A stretch of DNA of 5,809 bases. It comes from Acidobacteriota bacterium (GTDB lineage Bacteria > Acidobacteriota > Terriglobia > UBA7540). A program made the translations under genes and the position numbers. The notes under the pieces were generated by a model. That model did no database searches. It saw only the letters and a program-made list of their open reading frames with translations, and was not told where the DNA came from. Shown here piece by piece: positions 1-5,692 of this stretch. How positions within the stretch are numbered: position 1 is the first letter of the stretch; every line of letters begins with the position of its first letter. The stretch is taken from the NCBI GenBank assembly GCA_003224665.1, contig QHZM01000010.1:1-5809 (forward strand). Direction: 5' to 3'.

Positions 1-282
1 CCCCAAGGCATTGGCCTTGGCGCGGAGGCCGCGCGCCAGCGCTTCCTTGTTCCCAATCTTGGTGGCAATGGCGACGGCGGCATCGGCAAGGCCGAAAGCC
101 TGGCGCGTGTCCACTCTTGCGAATTGGCGGACGACCGCCTCAGCCATTTGCTCCACGACCTCGGGACGAAATAGATAGCGATGCCGGAACAGGAATTTTG
201 TCCGACTCGCCTGGTCGGGAAGTTTGGCGATGTCGGCAAAAACCTGCGTCAGACCAGAAACCTTTTGCCCCTTTATTTCCAC
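1..282 (-). CDS. N-terminal part of a helical-repeat (probably TPR) protein, cut by the window edge
   Basis: A minus-strand frame stays open from GTG at 282 to the window edge (94 codons, no stop). The protein begins VEIKGQKVSGLTQVFADIAK and is rich in Ala, Leu, Arg and Glu. Residues 64-94 (FGLADAAVAIATK, then a short turn, then ALARGLRAKANALG) have the helix-turn-helix spacing and small/aromatic positions of TPR units. Residues about 18-55 look like a capping region (LPDQASRTKFLFRHRYLFRPEVVEQMAEAV, quoted here only by its ends LPDQ and MAEAV). The GTG overlaps the last 10 bp of the sigma gene and has a purine-rich SD-like AAGGCGGGG (288-296) five bases upstream; ATG at 147 (residue 46) is a less likely alternative because the reading frame upstream looks equally protein-like. 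In Acidobacteriota such N-termini often precede long TPR proteins, some ending in a CHAT protease-like domain, but the C-terminus is not visible. Coding status is fairly secure; function is unknown, with protein-protein interaction the likely role. Confidence 0.7.
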   Translation of the reverse strand, partial: MEIKGQKVSGLTQVFADIAKLPDQASRTKFLFRHRYLFRPEVVEQMAEAVVRQFARVDTRQAFGLADAAVAIATKIGNKEALARGLRAKANALG

Positions 283-878
283 TTGAACCCCGCCTTTTCG
301 AGGTGCTTCCTCAGCCGCTCGAGACATCGGCCGCGGATGAAACCTACCGACCCCGTGGCGATGCCAAGCGTCAGGGCGACTTCCCGGTAGGGACGGGTGG
401 GGGTTTCGAAGAAGAGCATACGGATCATTTTGAGGCAACGCGGAGAAAGTTCAGCTAGGGCGTTGCGCAGCATCTGCTCGCATTCAATCTGGTGGACAAA
501 GTCGGGCGGCAATTCCTGGGCGTCGCTCTCGGCCGGCGGTTTAATTTCATCCCCAGTCTGCGCCACGTAACGTTGCTGCTCGCGCCGGAGATGGAAGCAC
601 TTGTGGGAAGTCACGCGGATCAGCCAGGCGGGCAGAACGCGCGCGTCACGCAGCCGGGGCAGCTCGGAAAGCAGCTCCAGGCAGACCGCTTGGAAAAGAT
701 CGGTGGCGTCCTCGGAAGAGAACCCGTACTTGATGGGAATCGAGTAGATAAGGTTCTTGTACTTGTCAATCAGCGCCGACCATGCTTCCGACTTACCCCT
801 CAGGCACTCGCGCACTAGGCGGGGGTCCGTCCGGGAAGGCGTCGCGGTGCCTGGAGATCTCTTGCGAAGAGTCCTCAT
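273..878 (-). CDS. ECF-like RNA polymerase sigma factor
   Basis: This 201-residue protein has the two-domain layout of an extracytoplasmic-function type sigma-70 factor, which directs RNA polymerase to a specific promoter set. Sigma region 2 spans about residues 20-105: AWSALIDKYKNLIYSIPIKYG, then DATDLFQAVCLELL and the WLIRVTSHKC helix that normally contacts the -10 element. A Pro/Glu-rich linker (about 106-130) leads to region 4 (about 132-195), with LAELSPRCLKMIRMLFFE followed by the helix-turn-helix YREVALTLGIATGSVGFIRG, where ATGSVGFIRGRCLERLR fits the -35 recognition helix. No C-terminal extension is present. The start is ATG at 878, which overlaps the stop of the binding-protein gene as ATGA (875-878); a GTG at 929 would extend it by 17 Pro/Arg-rich residues inside that gene and is less likely. 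No strong SD is visible, so translation probably depends on reinitiation after the upstream gene. No anti-sigma gene follows; the next gene encodes a TPR-like protein. Family call is confident; regulon and ECF subgroup are unknown. Confidence 0.92.
   Translation of the reverse strand: MRTLRKRSPGTATPSRTDPRLVRECLRGKSEAWSALIDKYKNLIYSIPIKYGFSSEDATDLFQAVCLELLSELPRLRDARVLPAWLIRVTSHKCFHLRREQQRYVAQTGDEIKPPAESDAQELPPDFVHQIECEQMLRNALAELSPRCLKMIRMLFFETPTRPYREVALTLGIATGSVGFIRGRCLERLRKHLEKAGFKWK
288..296 (-). promoter_or_regulatory. Possible Shine-Dalgarno site for the TPR-like gene
   Basis: AAGGCGGGG on the minus strand ends five bases before the GTG at 282 and sits inside the last codons of the sigma gene. 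It is purine-rich but not a canonical AGGAGG, so it only moderately supports GTG as the start. Confidence 0.4.
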
Positions 879-2698
879 CGGGGTTGGTCCGGACTTGCTT
901 TGCGGAAGAAAAGTTGGTCGGCGTTCCACAGCGCGTAGTCGCTCAGATTCGCGGGCTGGAAGTTTTCCAAATTTTCCTTGGCGCCTACCAGGATGTTAGG
1001 ACTCACCAGACAGATGAGGGGTAAATCCTCAGCCACCAGTTGCTGCACCCGGTCGTAGAGTTTCTTTCTCTGATGATAATCGAGCGTGGTGAGTTGGCGG
1101 CGCATCAGCCCGTCGATCTCGCTTTCCCACTGGGCCGAAGCCCGGCTCTGGCTGAGATTCCACAGGTGGGTCCCCCCTCCAAGAATCCAGACGTTCATTT
1201 CCGGGTTCGGGTCCGCGTCTCCGCTCACCAGGCCCAATAGGCATGCCTCATAGTCGAAGGTGTGGAATACTCGATCCGTGAGGGCCCGGAATTCGAGCGG
1301 CACGACGTGCACGCGCATCCCCAACTTCGCCAGGTCGTCCTGGATGATCGTTGCTGTTTTTTCGCGCTGACTGTTTCCTGCATTGGTTACGATCGAGAAC
1401 TGAACAATTTCTCCCCGCGAGTCGATGAGAGTGCCATCGTCCTTCCAGGAGAAACCCACTGACTTGAGGAGTTGACGTGCCCGATCGAGTGAGCGGGGTG
1501 GACGGGGGAGGGCAGCATCCACCCACATCTTGTTCGCGGGTGTGACGTGGCCCCACAGCGGTGCGCCGCGCCCCTGATACACGAGACGTACGATTCCTTC
1601 GCGATCAAGGGCAGCCGAGACCGCCTGGCGAAACTCGACCTTGCGGAACCACTCCTGCTCGCGCACGATAGGCTCGGTGCCTTTCGACGACATGTCGTTT
1701 AGATTGAAGAAGAGGAATTCGTATTGAAAGCCCGGGCCCAAATCGTAGAGCTTGTAGCCGCGCGCCTGTCGCTTCCTTTCCAGAAGCGAAAAATTATCTG
1801 GGCTTAGCCGGCTGACAACGTCCAGTTCTCCCGCCTGAAAGCGCGCGAATTGCGCGTCCTCGGAGCCCGCGAACAAAAAGGCGATTTCGTCGAGATAAGG
1901 GAGGCGATTTCCGGTGCGATCAGCCTTCCAGTAGTACGGGTTGCGCTCAAGAATGATGTGCTGGCCGGGATTGTATTCTTTGAGGCGAAAAGGTCCAAGG
2001 CCTACGACTTCGCCCGAAGGCGTGCCCGGAGTCCAGGCCTGGTCCATCTTTTCTTCATCATAGACTTTTTGCAGGACATGGCGAGGCAAGATGGCGATGC
2101 TGTCGAAAATACGTTCGGCAGCGGCGTCGGCTTGTGGAAGCTCGAATTCCACGGTATAGGCATCGATCTTCCGCGCCGCAATTGGTTCTCCCCCGACGAC
2201 CAGCAGGTCCCGCTGTGGAGAATGGACTTTTTCGTCGAGCAAAACTTGGAAGGTGAAAACGACGTCGTCGGCGTTGAACGGCCGGCCGTCCGAAAACCGG
2301 ATGCCACGGCGCAGGTGGAGGATGTAATGGCGACCATCCCGTGAAACCTTCCAGGTTTTCGCCAGAGCGGGTTCAGTGCGGTGAGTGTAACGATTGATAT
2401 GAATCAGGTCCGCCGTCATGCGACGAATCACTTCGAGCGATGCTACATCAACTGCGGTAACCGGATTAAGCGTCTTAGGCTCCGAACGCAGGGCGGCCAC
2501 CAACCTGCCGCCGTAACGGCCGATGGGGTTGCTCGTGACCAGGAGCTCTTCATTAGGATAGGGCGCGGGAAGGGTTAGACGTGCTGCCGTGATGGCAATG
2601 CCAGCCAGCACGAGCTGGACGCGAAACCGTTGTCTCCCTAGAGCCGCCAAAATCTGGCGGAAACGGCCAAGTGTTCCCAAAATTTCAAAGTTGTCCAA
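875..2698 (-). CDS. Extracellular solute-binding protein, family 5 (peptide/nickel ABC importer)
   Basis: This 607-residue protein is the ligand receptor of the importer, expected outside the cytoplasmic membrane. Family 5 hallmarks are clear: KTWKVSRDGRHYILHLRRGI with FSDGRPFNADDVVFTF (about 115-150), GLGPFRLKEYNPGQHIILE with RNPYYWKAD (about 233-260), and a C-terminal lobe with FRQAVSAALDREGIVRLVYQ and repeated helices ending near QPANLSDYALWNADQLFF. Length is normal to slightly long for the family. The start is TTG at 2698: an in-frame TAA at 2702-2704 rules out any earlier start, and TTG lies in a 14-bp overlap with the dppC stop. Later TTG/GTG codons (residues 7, 17, 30) remain possible. 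The N-terminus has basic residues (R22, R24, R26) then a hydrophobic run VQLVLAGIAITAA (27-39), so a signal peptide or membrane anchor is likely; no lipobox cysteine is present, unlike many such proteins. Ligand cannot be told from sequence: oligopeptide or dipeptide is the family default, nickel or others are possible. Confidence 0.95.
   Translation of the reverse strand: MDNFEILGTLGRFRQILAALGRQRFRVQLVLAGIAITAARLTLPAPYPNEELLVTSNPIGRYGGRLVAALRSEPKTLNPVTAVDVASLEVIRRMTADLIHINRYTHRTEPALAKTWKVSRDGRHYILHLRRGIRFSDGRPFNADDVVFTFQVLLDEKVHSPQRDLLVVGGEPIAARKIDAYTVEFELPQADAAAERIFDSIAILPRHVLQKVYDEEKMDQAWTPGTPSGEVVGLGPFRLKEYNPGQHIILERNPYYWKADRTGNRLPYLDEIAFLFAGSEDAQFARFQAGELDVVSRLSPDNFSLLERKRQARGYKLYDLGPGFQYEFLFFNLNDMSSKGTEPIVREQEWFRKVEFRQAVSAALDREGIVRLVYQGRGAPLWGHVTPANKMWVDAALPRPPRSLDRARQLLKSVGFSWKDDGTLIDSRGEIVQFSIVTNAGNSQREKTATIIQDDLAKLGMRVHVVPLEFRALTDRVFHTFDYEACLLGLVSGDADPNPEMNVWILGGGTHLWNLSQSRASAQWESEIDGLMRRQLTTLDYHQRKKLYDRVQQLVAEDLPLICLVSPNILVGAKENLENFQPANLSDYALWNADQLFFRKASPDQPR
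2644..2660 (-). other. Small perfect inverted repeat at the start of the binding-protein gene
   Basis: CCGCCA and TGGCGG flank a 5-base loop, about 38-54 nt downstream of the TTG start in the mRNA. A stem here could slow or tune translation entering the binding-protein gene, but it is coding sequence and there is no T-tract, so it is not a terminator. In a GC-rich genome a 6-bp stem can occur by chance. Confidence 0.3.
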
Positions 2699-3818
2699 TT
2701 CTTAGCCGCTCTTGGAGCAAACTAGTCAACAAATAGTAGAGCAGAGAAACGCCGATTAAAGCAAGTCCTGGGCTGAGCATCCACCAGCACTGAGAAAGCA
2801 CATAATATCTTAGCAAACTAGTAAGCATATTCCCCCAACTCGGGACAGGCTCCCCAACTCCCAGCCCGAAGAACGATAAGGTCACTTCAGCCAGGATGTA
2901 TTGCGGAGCGAGCAACGCCGCTTGCGTTAGGACGACACCAAAGGTTTCGGGCAGCACGTGCCGGCGGATCAGGTAAAAGTCGGAAGCGCCAAATCCACGG
3001 GCCGCGAGGACGTAGCTGCGCCCCCTGGCGCTCAAGACGACGCCGCGCACCAGACGGGCGGGGCGCGCCCAGCCTACCAGACCAACGATCGTGATCGCGA
3101 GGAGCAGCGCTTCGGAGGGCGAAACGCGCAGGGGCAAGAAGGCCCGCACCGCCAGCAACAGATAGAGCCACGGAAGAGCGAGGAAGAGCTCGGAAAAGCG
3201 CATGAGGGCGCCATCGAGCCATCCGCCGTAGAAGCCAGCGCAAGCCCCGAGAAGCGCGCCCGTGGTCACAGAGAGCACTGCGGCGAGCAAACCGGCGAAA
3301 AGCGAGACCCGACCGCCGTAAAGCAAGCGAGAGAGCTGGTCGCGCCCGTACTCATCACGCCCGAGGAGGAAAATCTTTGCGGGCGCCTCGACCCCAAACA
3401 AATGCCGCCGCGAAGTGAAGATCCCGGCGACACGATAGGGCGTTCCCCGAACCAAGATGCCGATAGGGAACACCCGGCTTTGGTCCTCCAGATAATCACC
3501 CGGGCGCGCCGGCGGAGGCACGATGCGGTAGACGAAAGGGACAACGTGGAATCTCCCGTGCGGGTCCACGAAGTGAAGGCGCGAAGGGGGCGCAAGCGGC
3601 AGGGTGCGGTCTTGTTCGGCGTAATCCTCTGGAGCGAAGAAGCCGGCGAACATGACCAGCGAGTGGACTGCCGCCAAAGGAATCAAGGCCAACCACAGTT
3701 TTCCGGCGCGCTGCGCGGGCCCCGTTCCTGTCGGCGCTTGGCGCTTGGGGGTCAAGAACGGGACGGGCCTCGCATCTGAGGCGTGTCGTGCAGACGCCGA
3801 TTTGTCAGCCAAAGCCAT
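2685..3818 (-). CDS. dppC: DppC/OppC-type ABC importer permease with long external loop
   Basis: This 377-residue membrane protein is one half of the translocation channel. A cytoplasmic Pro/Arg-rich N-terminus (1-40) leads to TM1 (about 41-61), a long extracytoplasmic segment (about 62-150), then LLGRDEYGRDQLSRLLYGGR (151-170), the DppC-type signature before the core. Further TM segments lie near 171-197, 208-228, 235-253, 292-318 and 347-369. The ATPase-contact (EAA) loop is about 270-291, with ARGFGASDFYLIRRHVLPE matching the A-x-x-x-G...LP pattern. SLSFFGLGV-like TLSFFGLGVGEPVPSWGNML (313-332) is also family-typical. The loop of about 90 residues before the GRD motif is much longer than in E. 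coli DppC and contains HFVDPHGRFHVVPFVYR; length near 377 versus about 300 reflects this. ATG at 3818 has a good SD, GAGGGGAG, six bases upstream, inside the end of dppB. Subfamily naming as dpp rather than opp or nik is by convention, not by known substrate. Confidence 0.95.
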   Translation of the reverse strand: MALADKSASARHASDARPVPFLTPKRQAPTGTGPAQRAGKLWLALIPLAAVHSLVMFAGFFAPEDYAEQDRTLPLAPPSRLHFVDPHGRFHVVPFVYRIVPPPARPGDYLEDQSRVFPIGILVRGTPYRVAGIFTSRRHLFGVEAPAKIFLLGRDEYGRDQLSRLLYGGRVSLFAGLLAAVLSVTTGALLGACAGFYGGWLDGALMRFSELFLALPWLYLLLAVRAFLPLRVSPSEALLLAITIVGLVGWARPARLVRGVVLSARGRSYVLAARGFGASDFYLIRRHVLPETFGVVLTQAALLAPQYILAEVTLSFFGLGVGEPVPSWGNMLTSLLRYYVLSQCWWMLSPGLALIGVSLLYYLLTSLLQERLRIGQL

Positions 3819-3821
3819 GGG

Positions 3822-4784
3822 CTACTCCCCTCGGATGCGCGGGTCAATCCGGTACAGCAACGCGTCGGCGACGAGGTTACCCGCAACCAGAAACGCAGTA
3901 GAGAAGATGACGGCGCCCACGACAAGGTAAAGATCGCGGGCCAGAATTGCCTCCAGTAGCAGCGGACCGATTCCCGGCCACCCCATGATGGCCTCAACTA
4001 AAAGCGATGCACTCAGCAATGTCCCTACCGAGATGCCGACCAAGGAGATGAGTGGGCCGGCGGCGGCAGGAAGCGCATGACGGAAAAGCAGGCGGCGGCT
4101 GGAGATGCCATGCGCCTGAGCGGCGCGGACGAACCCGGAGTCGAGGACTCCGAGCATCGCTGTCCGTGCGTGGCGGATAATCGTCGGCAGGCTCCCGAGG
4201 AACAATACTAGCGCGGGGCAAAATAGGTGAGACGCCACGTCCTCGACTTTGTGCGCTGGCCCCCATTCGGAGGATCCGAGGGACACCATGCCTCCCACAG
4301 GAAACCAGCCAGTGCGCATGGCTACGAGTAGAGCCACTAGAGCCAGAAGCAAGTCGGGGACGGAAACGAGCCCCGTCACGACTACCGTCGAGAAGTGGTC
4401 CGGCCACTTTCCTTTCCTCACTGCGATCCACACTCCCCAGGGGATGCCGATGAGCCAGGCGAAAAGGGTCGCCGTGAGGGTGAGTAGCAACGTGTTGCGC
4501 GCTCGGCTCATAAGCAGCGGAGCGACGGGGCGGTTATAGGCGAATGAAAATCCAAACTCGCCTTTGAATACTGATTGCACCCAGCGGACGTACCGCACTG
4601 CCAATGGCTTGTCCAGGCCGTATTGGTGCCGCAGGGCGACAACGGTCTCGGGAGAAATTTGGGGGTTCAGGCGCATCTCGTCGAAAAATTCGCCGGGGGC
4701 GAGCTCCATAAAGAGAAAAGACAGCACGGACACTCCGAAAATGAGAAATATCGTGTGCAGCAATCGTCGCGTGTAGTACCGCAT
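3822..4784 (-). CDS. dppB: DppB/OppB-type ABC importer permease
   Basis: This 320-residue membrane protein is the second half of the importer channel and is of normal family length. TM1 is about 9-28 (TIFLIFGVSVLSFLFMELAP), followed by an extracytoplasmic region with the family features LAPGEFF, LRHQYGLDKPLAVRYVRWV and KGEFGFSFAYNRPVAPLL. Further TM segments fall near 99-121, 132-156, 187-204, 239-263 and 286-310. The EAA loop is 219-240 (VRAAQAHGISSRRLLFRHALP), the coupling helix that docks on the ATPases. LVEAIMGWPGIGPLLLEAI (262-280) and the C-terminal DPRIRGE are hallmarks of DppB-like permeases. ATG at 4784 fits the usual N-terminal MRYYTRRLL pattern, though the upstream sequence lacks a clear SD. 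It sits 86 bp after dppF and 3 bp before dppC. The EMRLNPQISPETV stretch is, from memory, typical of Acidobacteriota relatives; a search would be needed to confirm. Confidence 0.96.
   Translation of the reverse strand: MRYYTRRLLHTIFLIFGVSVLSFLFMELAPGEFFDEMRLNPQISPETVVALRHQYGLDKPLAVRYVRWVQSVFKGEFGFSFAYNRPVAPLLMSRARNTLLLTLTATLFAWLIGIPWGVWIAVRKGKWPDHFSTVVVTGLVSVPDLLLALVALLVAMRTGWFPVGGMVSLGSSEWGPAHKVEDVASHLFCPALVLFLGSLPTIIRHARTAMLGVLDSGFVRAAQAHGISSRRLLFRHALPAAAGPLISLVGISVGTLLSASLLVEAIMGWPGIGPLLLEAILARDLYLVVGAVIFSTAFLVAGNLVADALLYRIDPRIRGE
3825..3832 (-). promoter_or_regulatory. Shine-Dalgarno site for dppC
   Basis: GAGGGGAG on the minus strand ends six bases before the dppC ATG at 3818 and lies within the last codons of dppB. 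It is the clearest ribosome-binding site in the window, supports that start, and suggests translation of the two permeases is coupled. Confidence 0.75.
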
Positions 4785-4870
4785 GGATAACGGTTGTAAC
4801 GGAAATTTTTACCAGTACTTTGTCCCTAGTACCTAATGCCTGGTCCCTGGTCTTGGTCTGAACGTCGGGA
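4785..4870. other. Intergenic spacer between dppF and dppB
   Basis: This is the only gap above a few bases in the window. More than half of it is the degenerate heptamer array at 4811-4859; the remainder next to dppB is AT-rich (minus strand GGTAAAAATTTCCGTTACAA). I see no convincing -35/-10 pair, no strong SD for dppB, and no stem followed by a T-tract on the minus strand, so read-through from dppF is expected. Confidence 0.6.
4811..4859. repeat. Degenerate 7-bp tandem repeat, seven units
   Basis: Read on the plus strand in steps of seven the region gives ACCAGTA, CTTTGTC, CCTAGTA, CCTAATG, CCTGGTC, CCTGGTC, TTGGTCT; the two central CCTGGTC copies are identical and the others vary around CCTRGTN. 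On the minus strand this reads as GACCAGG-like units. It begins 12 bases after the dppF stop and ends about 26 bases before the dppB start. It resembles the short-period spacer repeats I have seen in acidobacterial intergenic DNA, which is recollection and not shown here. A role in mRNA spacing or slippage is possible, none is demonstrated. Confidence 0.7.
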
Positions 4871-5692
4871 TCATCGCGCACACCCAAGCATTGATGCTAC
4901 GAGAGCACGTGTGTGCTCGTGCCGCGAGTTGGTCAAGACTTCGGCGGGAGCGCCTCGCTCGACAATCTTCCCGCGATAGATCACCGCGATCTCGTCCGCA
5001 ATCGAAGCCATCAGGCTCAAATCATGTGAAATCAAGACGTAGGTCAAGTCATGCGACGCCTGCATCTCGATTAACAAATTGACGATCTGCGCCTGGATGG
5101 AAAGGTCGAGTCCCGACAAAACTTCGTCGAGGATGAGGAACCTAGGCTCGAGGGCCAGGGCCCGCGCGATAGCGAGGCGCTGGCGCTGCCCGCCGCTGAA
5201 TTCGCGCGGCGACTTGCCTCCCCATTCGGGAGGCAGCCCCATCTGTTCCATCAGCTCGAGCGCCCGCTGGCGGCGGGTTGCCTTGCTTCCGAGGCGGTAG
5301 ATGACGAGCGGCTCGGCGATGACGTCAACAGCGGAAAAGCGCGGGTTCAGCGCCCCTGCGGGCTCCTGCAAAACGAGCTGTATTTGCTTGCGGATGGGTA
5401 ACAATTCCGAGGCCGACAGCGCGAGAAGGTTCTTGCCGTCAAACGAAATTTCCCCCGCCGTGGGTTCCTCAAGTCTCGCCAGGCATCGCGCCAGCGTGGA
5501 CTTGCCCGAGCCCGACTCTCCCACGAGCGCCAACGTGCACCCGGCTTCGATGCTCAGGTCAACGTTCTCGAGCGCCTGAACAACGAATTTCTCTCGAGAG
5601 AGCCAGCGGCCCTGTGCGTAGTGCTTCGACAAACCCTGGACGCGAACCAGGGGGTCATGCGTCGCAACCCGGCTCCGATCGTCAACCGCCAT
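4871..5692 (-). CDS. dppF: DppF/OppF-type ABC importer ATPase
   Basis: This 273-residue cytoplasmic protein is one of two ATPases powering the importer. The ABC core is complete: Walker A GESGSGKST (58-66), Q-loop Q109 in QLVLQEPAGALNPRFS, signature FSGGQRQRLAIARAL (165-179), Walker B FLILDE (185-190), D-loop SGLD (193-196) and switch histidine in ISHDLS (H223). QEPAGALNPR and LDLSIQAQ match the DppF/OppF class rather than other ABC families. Two oddities: valine replaces the usual proline after the catalytic Glu (DEV at 189-191), and the protein stops right after HEHTRALVASMLGCAR, so it lacks the usual 40-60 residue C-terminal extension. ATG at 5692 is chosen because it lies in an 11-bp overlap with the dppD stop and begins just before the conserved VRVQGLSKHY strand; an upstream in-frame ATG at 5788 would add 32 Ser/Lys-rich residues read out of frame across the conserved dppD tail. 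No strong SD is seen, consistent with coupling to dppD. Confidence 0.95.
   Translation of the reverse strand: MAVDDRSRVATHDPLVRVQGLSKHYAQGRWLSREKFVVQALENVDLSIEAGCTLALVGESGSGKSTLARCLARLEEPTAGEISFDGKNLLALSASELLPIRKQIQLVLQEPAGALNPRFSAVDVIAEPLVIYRLGSKATRRQRALELMEQMGLPPEWGGKSPREFSGGQRQRLAIARALALEPRFLILDEVLSGLDLSIQAQIVNLLIEMQASHDLTYVLISHDLSLMASIADEIAVIYRGKIVERGAPAEVLTNSRHEHTRALVASMLGCAR
4887..4918 (-). other. Two adjacent short inverted repeats at the 3' end of dppF
   Basis: GAGCAC-GTGT-GTGCTC occupies 4903-4918 and AGCAT-TG-ATGCT occupies 4887-4898, both within the last 16 codons of dppF, just before the spacer. No T-tract follows on the minus strand, so intrinsic termination is unlikely. They could be a weak mRNA-stability or pausing element at the ATPase/permease boundary, or chance. 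Confidence 0.25.

Noticed and set aside
492..818. 108-codon plus-strand reading frame opposite the sigma factor
   Set aside because: Antisense to sigma regions 2 to 4, with no domain signal of its own.
879..929. 17-residue N-terminal extension of the sigma factor from GTG at 929
   Set aside because: The extra residues lack sigma features and lie in the binding-protein gene; the ATGA overlap at 875-878 gives a better start.
1850..2344. 164-codon plus-strand reading frame opposite the binding protein
   Set aside because: No family features, and the minus strand over the same bases encodes conserved family 5 motifs.
2717..2822. Direct repeat GCAAACTAGT at 2717-2726 and 2813-2822
   Set aside because: Both copies are in frame in dppC and encode the same T-S-L-L stretch 32 residues apart in hydrophobic helices; coincidence of membrane-protein composition is the simplest reading.
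2958..3779. 273-codon plus-strand reading frame opposite dppC
   Set aside because: Its translation is Arg/Gly/Glu-rich with no recognisable domain or membrane segment, and it is antisense to a clearly conserved permease; this is a GC-rich shadow frame.
4785..4870. Possible internal promoter or terminator before dppB
   Set aside because: The AT-rich patch next to dppB has no convincing -35/-10 spacing, and no stem with a T-tract is present on the minus strand.
4534..4887. 117-codon minus-strand frame spanning the dppF-dppB gap
   Set aside because: It reads through the heptamer array and then out of frame across dppB; composition is not protein-like and dppB is unambiguous.
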